A stretch of DNA of 64,000 nt from contig CP126120.1 of the NCBI GenBank assembly GCA_030123585.1, positions 992,001-1,056,000 on the forward strand. The letters run 5' to 3'. The number at the start of each line of letters is the position of its first letter. Positions within the stretch are counted from its first letter, which is position 1. Source of the stretch: Rhodanobacteraceae bacterium (GTDB lineage: Bacteria > Pseudomonadota > Gammaproteobacteria > Xanthomonadales > Rhodanobacteraceae). Both the position numbers and the translations under genes were made by a program. Below, in pieces: positions 25,831-35,385 of this stretch. Below the pieces are notes generated by a model, which made no database searches, was not told where the DNA came from, and worked only from the letters and a program-made list of their open reading frames with translations.

Positions 25831-26999
25831 TGAACGACCTTGCGACGTCAACCGAACCCGTGCCGCTGTCGCGCCACGACCAGGCGCTGCGCGAGAAAGC
25901 GCAGAGACTGCTGGAGCATGCCGACGTGCGCCTCGACGGCGACCGGCCCTGGGACTTGAAGGTGAACGACGAACGCGTGTTCGCGCGCGCCTTCGCGCAC
26001 GGCTCGCTGGGTTTGGGCGAAGCCTACATGGACGGCTGGTGGGACACGCCCTCGCTCGACCAGTTTTTCTTCCACGTGCTGGGCGCGCACCTCGACGAGC
26101 AACTGCACGACTTCGCGGCGCTGCGCGCCCACCTGCGCGCGCGTTTCCTCAACATGCAGCGCGGGCGCAAGGCCTTCAAGATCGGCAAGGCGCATTACGA
26201 CATCGGCAACGACCTGTTCGCGAAGATGCTGGGCAAGCGGCCGGTGTATTCCTGCGGCTACTGGAAGGACGCGGACAACCTCGACGACGCCGAGGAAGCC
26301 AAGCTGGACCTCGTTTGCCGCAAGCTGCAACTGAAACCCGGCATGAAGATCCTCGACATCGGTTGCGGCTGGGGCGAAGCTCTGAAATACGCCGCGGAGA
26401 ACTACGGCGTGTCGGGCGTCGGCGTCACGGTGTCGGAACAGCAGGCGCAATTCGCGCGCGAGTTGTGCAAGGGCCTGCCCATCGAAGTCCGCCTGCAGGA
26501 TTACCGCGCCGTCGAGGAGCAATTCGACGCGGTGTATTCGATCGGCATGTTCGAACACGTTGGCTGGAAGAATTACCGCACCTACTTCGAAGTGTGCCGG
26601 CGCTGCCTGAAGGACGACGGTCTCTCGGTGCTGCACTGCATTGGCGTCAACTCGACGCCGTCGCGTCCCGACCCGTGGATCGAGAAATACATCTTCCCGA
26701 ACTCGATGGTGCCGGCCGCCTCGCAGGTGACGCCCGCGCTGGAGAACCTTTTCGTGGTCGAGGACTGGCACAACTTCGGCGCCGACTACGACAAGACGTT
26801 GATGGCATGGCTCACCAATTTCGACGCCGCATGGCCGGAACTGTCGGCCAGCAATCCGCGTTACGACGAACGTTTCCGTCGGATGTGGCGCTATTACCTG
26901 TCGAGTTCCGCCGCCACCTTCCGCACCCGCCGCGACCAGTTGTGGCAACTCACGCTGTCGCCGCACGGAGTGCCCGGCGGGTATCGCGTGCCGCGCTGA
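25830..26999 (+). CDS. cfa: cyclopropane-fatty-acyl-phospholipid synthase
   Basis: A 389-residue enzyme close in length to E. coli Cfa (382). It transfers a methylene group from SAM to unsaturated acyl chains of membrane phospholipids. The SAM site LDIGCGWGEA, the region HYDIGNDLFAKML, and YSIGMFEHVGWKNY are conserved. The start at 25830 shares one base with the MFS stop. Cfa stabilises membranes in stationary phase and acid stress. A hairpin follows the stop. Confidence 0.95.
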   Translation: MNDLATSTEPVPLSRHDQALREKAQRLLEHADVRLDGDRPWDLKVNDERVFARAFAHGSLGLGEAYMDGWWDTPSLDQFFFHVLGAHLDEQLHDFAALRAHLRARFLNMQRGRKAFKIGKAHYDIGNDLFAKMLGKRPVYSCGYWKDADNLDDAEEAKLDLVCRKLQLKPGMKILDIGCGWGEALKYAAENYGVSGVGVTVSEQQAQFARELCKGLPIEVRLQDYRAVEEQFDAVYSIGMFEHVGWKNYRTYFEVCRRCLKDDGLSVLHCIGVNSTPSRPDPWIEKYIFPNSMVPAASQVTPALENLFVVEDWHNFGADYDKTLMAWLTNFDAAWPELSASNPRYDERFRRMWRYYLSSSAATFRTRRDQLWQLTLSPHGVPGGYRVPR

Positions 27000-27018
27000 T
27001 CCATGCCCCGAAGCCGCA

Positions 27019-27043
27019 CACGTCCCCGCAAGGCGGGGGCGTG
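27019..27043. terminator. GC-rich hairpin between convergent genes
   Basis: CACGTCCCCGC pairs with GCGGGGGCGTG (one G-T pair) around AAG. It lies between the cfa stop and the stop of the small exported protein on the other strand. It lacks a T-run, so terminator function is only likely. Confidence 0.45.
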
Positions 27044-27054
27044 CGCGCAAGCAA

Positions 27055-27423
27055 TCACGGATGCAAGCCGAGCTTTTCGCGTTCGGCCGCCGCCAGTTTG
27101 ACTTGACGTGCCTTGGCCATGGCGACCAGGTCCTGCACCTGCCGCGCGCTGAGTTCGCCGTCGCCCGTGATCTGCTCGTACATCGTGCGCCCCACGGCCT
27201 GTTGAAAGCGCCGGTAGACGGATGCGTACTGGGTGGGGTGCTCGTAATTCGTGGACGGGCTCAGCGCGATCTCGACTTCGTGAACCGTCAGGCCGGTGGC
27301 CTGTGAGAGCAGATGGATGGTCTCCGCGGGTTGCATGATCGTGTGCGTTTCGCCCGCGGCAGCGGCGCCGGCGAAACCGGCCATCGCGATGGTGATTGCG
27401 ATAGTGATTACGTGCAGTTTCAT
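27055..27423 (-). CDS. small exported protein, ECF-regulon candidate 1
   Basis: A 122-residue protein with a clean signal peptide (MKLHVITIAITIAMAGFAGA). The mature part is helical, with VHEVEIALSPSTNYEHPTQY and RRFQQAVGRTMYEQITGD. The family is not recognised. The ATG at 27423 is supported by AGAGGTGA upstream. The promoter, leader and signal peptide closely resemble those of the next gene upstream (27646-27993), so the two are diverged tandem duplicates. The predicted ECF promoter at 27530-27555 lies 106 nt before the start. Confidence 0.75.
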   Translation of the reverse strand: MKLHVITIAITIAMAGFAGAAAAGETHTIMQPAETIHLLSQATGLTVHEVEIALSPSTNYEHPTQYASVYRRFQQAVGRTMYEQITGDGELSARQVQDLVAMAKARQVKLAAAEREKLGLHP

Positions 27424-27529
27424 GACGTTCACCTCTTGAAACCCGCAGCAGGTCTTCCATGACGGGCGTGCAAGGATGGGGATTCGCCTGCGTCCTGTGG
27501 GCGGAGAGGGTTCGTCCCTCAACGCATTC

Positions 27530-27555
27530 TTCGGGAGCGCGGCGCGGCGATTACA
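27530..27555 (-). promoter_or_regulatory. predicted ECF sigma promoter P1
   Basis: The minus-strand TGTAATC, 15 nt, CGAA precedes the exported-protein gene at 27423. The leader that follows contains a GAGGG/CCCTC hairpin conserved in P2's leader. Four other copies with identical spacing are in the window. Confidence 0.7.
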
Positions 27556-27578
27556 CGTTGAAGGCCGCCGATCGTCTC

Positions 27579-27606
27579 CAAAAAAACGCCCCGCAGAGCG
27601 GGGCGT
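27579..27606 (-). terminator. intrinsic terminator of the 27646-27993 gene
   Basis: On the minus strand, CGCCCCGC and GCGGGGCG pair around TCT and are followed by eight T's within nine bases. It lies 40 nt after the stop of the upstream exported-protein gene and just before P1, so the next gene needs its own promoter. Confidence 0.9.
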
Positions 27607-27645
27607 GGAAGCTGACACGGTTTGGAGAGTGCGTCTGGGTCCCGT

Positions 27646-27993
27646 TTACCTGGCTACGACATTCGCGCCATGGGCAGCCTGCTGCGCGGCGACGTATTCC
27701 TGCAGCACGGCCTGGTAGCGACGCTGCAACTTGTCGATGCCGCCGGTCACGTATTCGGGATACGCGGTCGATGCGCCAAACAGCATCCCGATTTCGCGAT
27801 CGGAAAAGTGCGAGCGGATCAACTGGTTGTACGCGTCGCAGGCATGGCCGGTCTGGTCATCGGGCGGCGTGCACGCGGCGATTCCAGCCGAACTGACGGT
27901 CACGGGCGGCATGGCCTGGCTTTGGCCCGCCGCAGAGGCAACACCGGCAATACCGGAGAGGACGATGGCGATGGAGATGGCGCTGAGTTTCAT
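27646..27993 (-). CDS. small exported protein, ECF-regulon candidate 2
   Basis: A 115-residue protein with signal peptide MKLSAISIAIVLSGIAGVASA. The mature part carries two Cys (CTPPDDQTGHAC) that could form a disulphide. A helical region DREIGMLFGASTAYPEYV and RRYQAVLQEYVAAQQ parallels the downstream paralogue. The function is unknown. The start at 27993 has AGAGGTGA upstream. It is driven by predicted promoter P2 and closed by a strong terminator. Confidence 0.78.
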   Translation of the reverse strand: MKLSAISIAIVLSGIAGVASAAGQSQAMPPVTVSSAGIAACTPPDDQTGHACDAYNQLIRSHFSDREIGMLFGASTAYPEYVTGGIDKLQRRYQAVLQEYVAAQQAAHGANVVAR

Positions 27994-28100
27994 GACATTC
28001 ACCTCTTGCAACCTGCAGCAGGTCTTCCTTGACGGGCATGCACGGATGATGGGGTCGCCTGCATCCGGTGGGCGGCGAGGGTTGGTCCCTCACTCATTAC

Positions 28101-28126
28101 TTCGGCAACCGCGCGCGGCGATGACA
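28101..28126 (-). promoter_or_regulatory. predicted ECF sigma promoter P2
   Basis: TGTCATC, 15 nt, CGAA on the minus strand, 107 nt before the start at 27993. It differs from P1 at one base of the -35 box. The leader downstream is clearly homologous to that of P1. Confidence 0.65.
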
Positions 28127-28141
28127 AACGCCGCGGCAGGA

Positions 28142-31033
28142 TCAGAAGTGTTGCCGGTAACTCAGCCACCAGAAGCGGCCGGGGATGTCGTAGTCCGGAA
28201 AGAAGGAGTTGGCGCCGTTGTACGACCACGCATGCGGGGGATCGCGGTCGAAGGCGTTGCGCACGCCGAGCGTGAATACACCCTTCCAGGGAGCGCGCCA
28301 GTTGGCTTCCAGGTCCACGTAGTTCACCGCGCCGACACGGTTGCGCGGCGAAGGCGAGCCATCCTCCATGTGGCCGGGATCGGAACACAGCGCGAGCCAC
28401 GACGGATCGTCGAGGACTTGCGACGCCCGCCACGGCGGGCCGCAGAATTCCAGGATCGGGGAGAAATAGCGCGCGCTGATCGACGCTCCCCAGTCGCCGC
28501 GCTGCCACGCCAGCGTCGCCACCGAACGCAGGCGCCAGATGACGCCGTAGAGGTCGTTGTTGCTGCCGACGACGTTGCCCTGCGCCAATGAGCCATCCGG
28601 CAGGATCGAGCCACGCGCGGGTTTGCCGATGTCGCCCCAGTAACTCACGTAGGCGGCCTCCCAGCGCAGCGAGAAGTCGCCCGCGCGCGTCGCGCGCTTC
28701 CACGCGAGCGCGAAATCCACGCCTTCGGTCTCGATGCCGCCCGGGATGTTCTGGTTGATCGCGTCGATGTGCAGCAGCGTGCCATCCGGATTGCGCGTAA
28801 TGCGCGAACACGCGACCGGATCGCCATGGACGTAGCAGGCATCCATCACCGCCTGGTCGCCAAGGTTGCCGATGGCATTGCGGATTTCGATGCGGTACCA
28901 GTCGAGGCTGGCATCCAGTCCCGGCAACCAGCGCGGGCTGTAAACAAGACCGGCGGTAAGCGAACGCGAGGTTTCGGGTTTCAGATGCGGATTGCTGCCG
29001 GTCGTGGTGGTGGCATTGAAGACAGGCGACACGTCCGCAGGCACGCCATCCGCGAGGCAATGCGCCGCGACCGCGGGCGGCGGCGCGTAACCCGACTCGG
29101 GATCGGCCGCGCAGTCGTCCGTGGCATTGCTCGGCCCGTACACCGCGCCGCCGAAGGCTTCGAAAATGCTGGGCGCGCGGAAGCCCTGCGACCAGGTGGC
29201 GCGCACCAGCAGGTCGTCCACCGGCTTCCAGCGCAGGCCGATGCGCGAATTCACGGTGCGGCCGAACAGCGAATAATCCGACCAGCGCGTCGCGAGATTG
29301 ACATCCAGTTCGCGCACCAGCGGTTGGTGCGCGAGCAGCGGAACGTCGAACTCGGCGTACGCCTCGTTGACCGCATACGCGCCTTCCGTCGGGGCGCTGG
29401 CGACGCCGGTGCCGTTGGCGCGGAGGCTCGCGACCAGCGGATCGGGCTCGTCGCTGCCGCGCTCCAGCCGGCGCTCCAGCCCTGCCGCGAAACCGAGCGG
29501 GCCCGCGGCCAGATCGGCGAGCGTCGCGGTGACATGCCAATCCAGCGCGTCGGAAACGCCGCGCTTGCGGTTGGTCACGTCCACGTCGATGTAATCGAGC
29601 ATGGCCTGGGTGTAGCGGCCGGGACCACTGAACAGATCCAGCGGCACGCAACCTTCGATCACGTTGCCGGGCGTGCCGCAACGCGCGACGCCGCTGGCGT
29701 CGAAGAACGAAGGCCCCACCGCCAGCGCCAGTTTTTCGTTGTCAGCGTAAGGAGATCCGAATTCGATCTGGTGCGCCAGCGTGCGCGTCGCATCCACGCC
29801 CCACGACCAGTCGCGCGCGAAGGCATTGAAGACGCCATCCAGTCCGAGATGGATGCGCGTGGTGTCCACCGTCTGCACGAAGCGGCGCGGCATCGCGTCG
29901 GGGCCGCGCGTGAACACCGCAACCGGCACGCCGAAGGGGTTGTACACGTTGCCGGGCGACACGTCGAAGCCGCCGCTGAACGGGTCCATGTTGAAGACGA
30001 TCACCGGCGGCGCAAGCTGCTGCGCCGACTTGCGCTGGTTGAACAGTGCATCGGCCGAGAACGCCAGATCGGGCGAGAACGCCCAACGGAATTGCGCGAA
30101 TCCGGCGCGGCGCTCCTGCGGCGTCTGCAGGTAGTTGTACGGGATGAAGTTGTAATTGTTGTCCCTGGCCGGGCTGTAGCGCCGGAAATCATCCGGAGAA
30201 GTGCCGGGCCGGCCCGGGATCAAGACGTAGCGCGGCCATGGGTCCGGCACGTAGAAAACGCCGTACTGGCTCGCGGAACTTCCGATCACGCCAAACGGAA
30301 TGCCGGGCGCGGGCACCGAGGAAATCTGGCGCCGGTCGGCCATGATCGGATCGTCCTTGCCGTACTCCAGCCCGAACGACGCATCCCATTTGTCGCCACT
30401 GCGGCCGAAACTGAAATCGGCGTGACGGCTGAAGCCGTCGCCGTGATCGCTTTCACCGGTGTACACACCGAATTCCGTCCCACTGAAATGCTTGCGCGTG
30501 ATGATGTTGATCACGCCGCCGATCGCGTCGGAGCCATAGATAGCCGACGCGCCGTCCTTCAACACCTCGATGCGCTCGACCAGCGCCAGCGGAATCGCCG
30601 ACAGGTCCACCGCGCCATCCACCGCGGACACCCAGCGCTGTCCGTTCACCAGCACCAGCGTGCGGTTGGCGCCGAGGCTGCGCAGGTTCACGCGCAGTTC
30701 GCCGGTGCCGGTCGCATGCACGCTGTTGTTGATGTTGCGGTTCAGCGTCTGCCCGTTGGCGATGATCAGCGACTGCACGATGTCGGCGACGCCGGTGAGC
30801 CCGGTGCGCAACAACTCGTCGCGCTGCAACACCACCAGCGGGTGTTCGGTTTCAAGGTCCACGCTGCGGATGTGGCTGCCGGTGACGTAAATCGTGCCCA
30901 GCGTTTTCGGCGCGGGCGCCGGCTGCGCCTTCGACTCGGGCGCGGCGTCATCCTGCGCCCGTGCATCCGGCGGGCAGGTGAAGGCCAGCCAGAACAGGAA
31001 CGCGGCGTGCGAATACTTGATTGCTGGCTTCAC
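28142..31033 (-). CDS. TonB-dependent outer membrane receptor
   Basis: A 963-residue receptor: signal peptide, then a plug domain beginning KTLGTIYVTGSHIRSVDLET with LRSLGANRTLVLVNGQRW and GSDAIGGVINIITRK, then a 22-strand-type barrel ending in Phe (RQHF). It resembles the large TonB receptors of Lysobacterales that import carbohydrate or peptide fragments; the substrate is unknown. Translation starts at a GTG (31033) overlapping the stop of the kinase gene, with GGAGA upstream. It is therefore the third gene of the sigma-kinase operon. Confidence 0.92.
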   Translation of the reverse strand: MKPAIKYSHAAFLFWLAFTCPPDARAQDDAAPESKAQPAPAPKTLGTIYVTGSHIRSVDLETEHPLVVLQRDELLRTGLTGVADIVQSLIIANGQTLNRNINNSVHATGTGELRVNLRSLGANRTLVLVNGQRWVSAVDGAVDLSAIPLALVERIEVLKDGASAIYGSDAIGGVINIITRKHFSGTEFGVYTGESDHGDGFSRHADFSFGRSGDKWDASFGLEYGKDDPIMADRRQISSVPAPGIPFGVIGSSASQYGVFYVPDPWPRYVLIPGRPGTSPDDFRRYSPARDNNYNFIPYNYLQTPQERRAGFAQFRWAFSPDLAFSADALFNQRKSAQQLAPPVIVFNMDPFSGGFDVSPGNVYNPFGVPVAVFTRGPDAMPRRFVQTVDTTRIHLGLDGVFNAFARDWSWGVDATRTLAHQIEFGSPYADNEKLALAVGPSFFDASGVARCGTPGNVIEGCVPLDLFSGPGRYTQAMLDYIDVDVTNRKRGVSDALDWHVTATLADLAAGPLGFAAGLERRLERGSDEPDPLVASLRANGTGVASAPTEGAYAVNEAYAEFDVPLLAHQPLVRELDVNLATRWSDYSLFGRTVNSRIGLRWKPVDDLLVRATWSQGFRAPSIFEAFGGAVYGPSNATDDCAADPESGYAPPPAVAAHCLADGVPADVSPVFNATTTTGSNPHLKPETSRSLTAGLVYSPRWLPGLDASLDWYRIEIRNAIGNLGDQAVMDACYVHGDPVACSRITRNPDGTLLHIDAINQNIPGGIETEGVDFALAWKRATRAGDFSLRWEAAYVSYWGDIGKPARGSILPDGSLAQGNVVGSNNDLYGVIWRLRSVATLAWQRGDWGASISARYFSPILEFCGPPWRASQVLDDPSWLALCSDPGHMEDGSPSPRNRVGAVNYVDLEANWRAPWKGVFTLGVRNAFDRDPPHAWSYNGANSFFPDYDIPGRFWWLSYRQHF

Positions 31034-34000
31034 GGCGCGTGTCTCCTGTCGGCATCCGCGCGCTCCAGCGTCGCAGCGAACAAGAGCGGCGCCTCCATCG
31101 GTCCATCGGCGACGTCGAAACGCAAACCGCGGATCGGACCTACGCCCGGTGGCACGTCCAGCGCCACCGCATACACGGCGGACCACGGTTGCGACGGATC
31201 ATCCCCTGTCCGCACGCTCTCGCTTTCCATGCCGACCCGCGCGATACGCGCCGTCGGCGCGGCCGTCTTCGGGTTGGTGCCGTGAGTCACCACGTCCCGC
31301 ACCGTGCGGATCGTCAGGCGCGTTTCACACCCATCCGCGTCGATCAGCACCACGTACGCGAAGTCGCGCGGCGGGACATTGTTGTTCATTGGAATGTGCA
31401 TGAAGGTCAGTACGTGCACGCGGCGCGCGACGATGCCCGGCACGGCGATCGTCCGGCTGCGACGCAGCTCCGGCCCTATCGCCGTGGCAGTGCCGCCGGC
31501 ACTGAGTTGCACCCCGCCGTCCACGCGATAGTCCACGCCGAGAAATCGTTGCAGGCCGGGCGCCAGCGTCGGCAGGTCGCCGCCCGCCAGGGGTTCCGAC
31601 CAAGTCTTGCCGACCAGCGGTTCGTTGATGGCAGGTTTGAGATCGAGCGGCACGAAACGCGGGTCCACTCCCGCGCCCGGAGCCGGCGCGAACGCGACCG
31701 GGATTTCTGACACCGCCGGTGGCGCACGTGGCGTGACGGCGGCTGCGTGCAATTGCGCATTCAGTGCCTTGACGTCGGCATCCGACAGCACTTCGCCCGG
31801 ATTCGGATCCAGTGCGTGCGTCAGGCGCGCGAGATCAGCAGAACCTGCCGCGGCCCGCGGCAGGTTCCAGAAAAGCCAACGCTGATTGATGGTGCGTGCG
31901 AGCAGACGCGTGCCATCCGGCGAAAACGCCAGCCCGGCGATCGCATCGTCGCCGGCGATCGGTGCGGCCAGCGGCGCCGACAGAGGCTGGCCACTGCGCG
32001 CGTCGAGCAGATGCACCGCGTTGCGCGTGGCGATCGCCGCGAGTCCGTCGTCAGCGCTGAGCGCAAATTGGTACATCGAGCCGGGGATCGCATCACCGAC
32101 GGCAGCGGTGCGGCGGCCATCGCCATCGAAACGGATCAGCGCCTCGTTGCCGCCGCGGTGCACGATCAACCCGTCACCGCGCGTCATCAACACCGCGGCG
32201 CTCTGCAGATTCGCCATTTCGGCCACGGGAAGTTCGCGGCAGGCGTCGAGATCCCAATGCCGCAGCACGGGCTGGCCGTTCGGCCCCATGGTGTTGAACC
32301 ACGCGTTTCGGCCATCGGCCGCGATCGTCCCGTTCCAGACGTCCTTGACCTTCGGCACGCAGGAAACCGCACCGTCGGCCAGCGCGATCCGCAGGTTCTG
32401 TGTCGGATGTTTGCGGCTCAGGTTCACCACCAGCGCATACCGGCCAACCGCATCCATCTGGAAACCCTGGAGCTGGTCCACGCGCACCGGTTTGCCGAGC
32501 ACGATCCCGTGTACGAGATCGATGCGATGCACCACGTCGTGCCGATCGTCGCCTTGATATTCGGCCGTGGTCGCCACCAGTACGGGCGCCGCCTGCGCGA
32601 AGGCGACACGTTCCGGCGTCTCCGGCAACACCATCGGCGCGCCGCGCAGCCTCCAGGTGACCGGATCGATCACCCGCACCGTGCGGCCGGCGATCGTCAC
32701 CAGCGAATGGCCGTCGGGAGCGAAATCGGCGAAACTCACCGGCTCCGGATGACGCAGAGGAGGCGACAGCGGAGCGCCGGTCGCGGCATCGATCACGCGC
32801 ACCGTATCGCCATCGACCGCTACCAGATGCACACCGTCGAACGTCTGCACCGCAGGTTGCATCGGCGCGGCGCGCGCGTCGAGCAACGGCGATGCCGGCA
32901 AGCGCCAGATCTCGATCAGGTTGCTGTTGTTGGCCGTGATCAGCCGCTGCGCGGCCACGGAAACATCGAAGGCGGTCCCGGCCGCAGACACGTCGTGCAG
33001 GCGCGCCACCCCCGTCACCGCTTCGTTGTTGAACATCGCCCGCGGGCCCAGCGTCGCATAAGCGAACTCCGCGTCGGTCACGCCGAGACCCTCACCGAAC
33101 AGCGTATCGCCGGCGTAGCGAATGCGCGCCACGAAGACATTGTTCCGCAACAAGTGCAGCGGCGCGCTGCGAGGCGCTCTTGTCGCCACGTCCCAGGTCC
33201 AGAGTTGCCCGTTCTCATCGATCGCTGCAAGGGTCCGATCATCCGCACTGAACTCGAGCCACTGCAAGCGTCCACCTGGCACCGTTTTGAATTCGTCGGC
33301 GTGACCGTTCGCCGCATCCACCAGACGCACCGCACCGTCCACGCTGCCGAGCGCGATGTGGCGACCGTCATGACTGAAACGCCAAGCTCGTATCAGGCTG
33401 GCCTGCGGCAATGACAGTCGCCAGAGCGGTTTCAGGTCCGGCACCGTGTACAGGGCCAGGTTCGTACTGTCGCGAGAGCCCAGCCAGGCGTGTCCATCGG
33501 GCGCCGGCAGCCAGAAATCGGCCGCGAGCGTGGTCGCGACGGTGTGCCGCGGCCCGACAGGTTTCCAACCGTCGACCTCGTAGAACTGTGCAGAATCGGG
33601 CCAGCGCAACGAATTGTCGGCACGGAAGCGCACCAACGCGTGCTTCAGCGCGTCGTCGTAAACGATGTCGGCCTGATGTTCGGAGAGCTTGCCCGGCCAC
33701 AGGATGTGGCCGTCGCGTGCATCCATCAGGATCATGTCCGAAGTCCGCGGCGCCGGCACCACGGGCTGTTCCTGGGTCGAGACGAGCAGGAACCGGCCGT
33801 CGGCGGTGTAGTGCAGATTGCCGCGTGGCGAGCCGAAGTCGCCTCCGCCGCCAAGAAACGTGAAGCCTTCGGTGGATACCGACCAAAGTTCGCGCAGGGT
33901 TGCCAGGTCGTATTGCCGCACGCGCCGAACGGCTTCGTCTTTGTATTCGTACGTGGCGACCGCGAAGCGCCGCCCGTCGGGCGAAATCGCGATCGAAGAG

Positions 34001-35382
34001 GTGATCTCGCCATGCGGCAACGCAAGTAGTTCCAGGAGTTGCGGCGCATTGGCGAGGAGGGTGCCGATGCGTTCGCGTTCGATCTTCGCCTCACCCATGC
34101 GCCCGGCCCTTTCCATTTCGGCGAGATTGGCGATCAGCGGACGCAGGCTGTGGAAGCCGTCGCCCGCCGCGAGCGCCTGCTGCGCGGTTTGCGCGCGCGT
34201 CGACCAAAGATTGTCGCGCGCCGTGTTCGCGTTGGTTTCGGCACGCCGCCACTGGCTGGTGCTCGCTATCAAGCCGGCCACCAGGATTCCAAACGCGAGC
34301 AATGTGGCCGCAGCGAGTTTCGGTTCGCGTTTCGCCCAGCGTGTCGTGCGCTGCACTGCGTTCAGCGGCCGCGCCTGCACCGGCCGGCCTTCCACGAAAC
34401 GCGCAAGGTCATCCGCCAGCGCGCGCGCCGACGGATAACGTTCCGCCGGATCGCGAGCAAGGCACTTCAGCACGACCGCCTGCAGGTCCAGCGGCAGGTG
34501 CGGCTGCATCCGCCGCGGCGCGCGCACCTGTCCTTCCAGCACCAGCTTCAGGGTCGCCTGCGCGTTCTCGGCCCGGAACGGCGGCGCACCGGTCAGCAGT
34601 TCATACAGGATCGCGCCCAGCCCCCACACGTCGGTCGCCGCGGTCAGGCGCGAGCTTCGCACCCGCGCCTGCTCCGGCGCCATGTACGACGGCGTGCCCG
34701 AGACTTCATCGTTGGCAACGACCGCCGCACTGTCCAGCCTGCGCGCGAGACCGAAGTCCGCCACATGCGGCACGCCCGCCGCGTCGATCAGCACGTTGCC
34801 CGGCTTCAGGTCCAGGTGCAGCACGCCCAGGCTGTGCGCGTAGGCGACGGCTTCGGCCACGGTACGCATCAGCGCCGCCGCGCGCCGCGGCGCCATGCAG
34901 CCTTCCCGCCTCAGCAATCCCGACAGGCTCTGGCCTTCCACCAGCCGCATGCTGAAGAAGTGCAGGCCCTCGTGGCTGCCCGCCTCGTACACCGTCACGA
35001 TGTTCGGGTGCTGCATCCGCGCCGCGTTCTGCGCCTCGCGTTCGAAGCGCGCGATGAAGTCCTTCGACGCCCACGGCCCCGCCGACAGCAGCTTCACCGC
35101 GACTTCGCGGTCGAGCGGAAGGTGCCGGGCCCGGTATACCGCGCCCATCCCGCCTTCGCCGATCAACTCCAGCAACTCGTAGTCGCCGAACGCACGCTGG
35201 GCCGGATCGGACAGGTCGAGTTCCAGGCTCTCCGCGTGCAGCAAGGCCAGGTGCTGGCCCTGCGAGGCTTCGTCGGCGCGCGTCAGGCTGCCGAACGCAA
35301 GTTCGGCCAGACCGAACAGACCGTGCCGCGGCGCCGTTGACTGGAAGGTGTCCGCATCCGGCTGGCTGGGTTGCGTGGCCAT
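31030..35382 (-). CDS. transmembrane Ser/Thr protein kinase with C-terminal propeller-like sensor
   Basis: A 1450-residue protein. The N-terminal Hanks kinase (about 67-335) has a P-loop GEGGMGAVYRA, Lys97, catalytic HLDLKPGN (Asp191) and DFG at 209-211, all intact. A membrane helix (356-375) follows. Then come a short helical region and about 800 residues of WD40-like repeats (for example ISPDGRRFAVA, FSHDGRHIALG, FSPDGTRLLA), and a beta-rich C-terminal domain. Family knowledge suggests a cytoplasmic kinase with an extracytoplasmic ligand-binding part. It begins 3 nt after the ECF sigma gene, so it probably controls that sigma factor by phosphorylation, as reported for ECF43-type systems. 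Confidence 0.92.
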   Translation of the reverse strand: MATQPSQPDADTFQSTAPRHGLFGLAELAFGSLTRADEASQGQHLALLHAESLELDLSDPAQRAFGDYELLELIGEGGMGAVYRARHLPLDREVAVKLLSAGPWASKDFIARFEREAQNAARMQHPNIVTVYEAGSHEGLHFFSMRLVEGQSLSGLLRREGCMAPRRAAALMRTVAEAVAYAHSLGVLHLDLKPGNVLIDAAGVPHVADFGLARRLDSAAVVANDEVSGTPSYMAPEQARVRSSRLTAATDVWGLGAILYELLTGAPPFRAENAQATLKLVLEGQVRAPRRMQPHLPLDLQAVVLKCLARDPAERYPSARALADDLARFVEGRPVQARPLNAVQRTTRWAKREPKLAAATLLAFGILVAGLIASTSQWRRAETNANTARDNLWSTRAQTAQQALAAGDGFHSLRPLIANLAEMERAGRMGEAKIERERIGTLLANAPQLLELLALPHGEITSSIAISPDGRRFAVATYEYKDEAVRRVRQYDLATLRELWSVSTEGFTFLGGGGDFGSPRGNLHYTADGRFLLVSTQEQPVVPAPRTSDMILMDARDGHILWPGKLSEHQADIVYDDALKHALVRFRADNSLRWPDSAQFYEVDGWKPVGPRHTVATTLAADFWLPAPDGHAWLGSRDSTNLALYTVPDLKPLWRLSLPQASLIRAWRFSHDGRHIALGSVDGAVRLVDAANGHADEFKTVPGGRLQWLEFSADDRTLAAIDENGQLWTWDVATRAPRSAPLHLLRNNVFVARIRYAGDTLFGEGLGVTDAEFAYATLGPRAMFNNEAVTGVARLHDVSAAGTAFDVSVAAQRLITANNSNLIEIWRLPASPLLDARAAPMQPAVQTFDGVHLVAVDGDTVRVIDAATGAPLSPPLRHPEPVSFADFAPDGHSLVTIAGRTVRVIDPVTWRLRGAPMVLPETPERVAFAQAAPVLVATTAEYQGDDRHDVVHRIDLVHGIVLGKPVRVDQLQGFQMDAVGRYALVVNLSRKHPTQNLRIALADGAVSCVPKVKDVWNGTIAADGRNAWFNTMGPNGQPVLRHWDLDACRELPVAEMANLQSAAVLMTRGDGLIVHRGGNEALIRFDGDGRRTAAVGDAIPGSMYQFALSADDGLAAIATRNAVHLLDARSGQPLSAPLAAPIAGDDAIAGLAFSPDGTRLLARTINQRWLFWNLPRAAAGSADLARLTHALDPNPGEVLSDADVKALNAQLHAAAVTPRAPPAVSEIPVAFAPAPGAGVDPRFVPLDLKPAINEPLVGKTWSEPLAGGDLPTLAPGLQRFLGVDYRVDGGVQLSAGGTATAIGPELRRSRTIAVPGIVARRVHVLTFMHIPMNNNVPPRDFAYVVLIDADGCETRLTIRTVRDVVTHGTNPKTAAPTARIARVGMESESVRTGDDPSQPWSAVYAVALDVPPGVGPIRGLRFDVADGPMEAPLLFAATLERADADRRHAP

Positions 35383-35385
35383 CGC

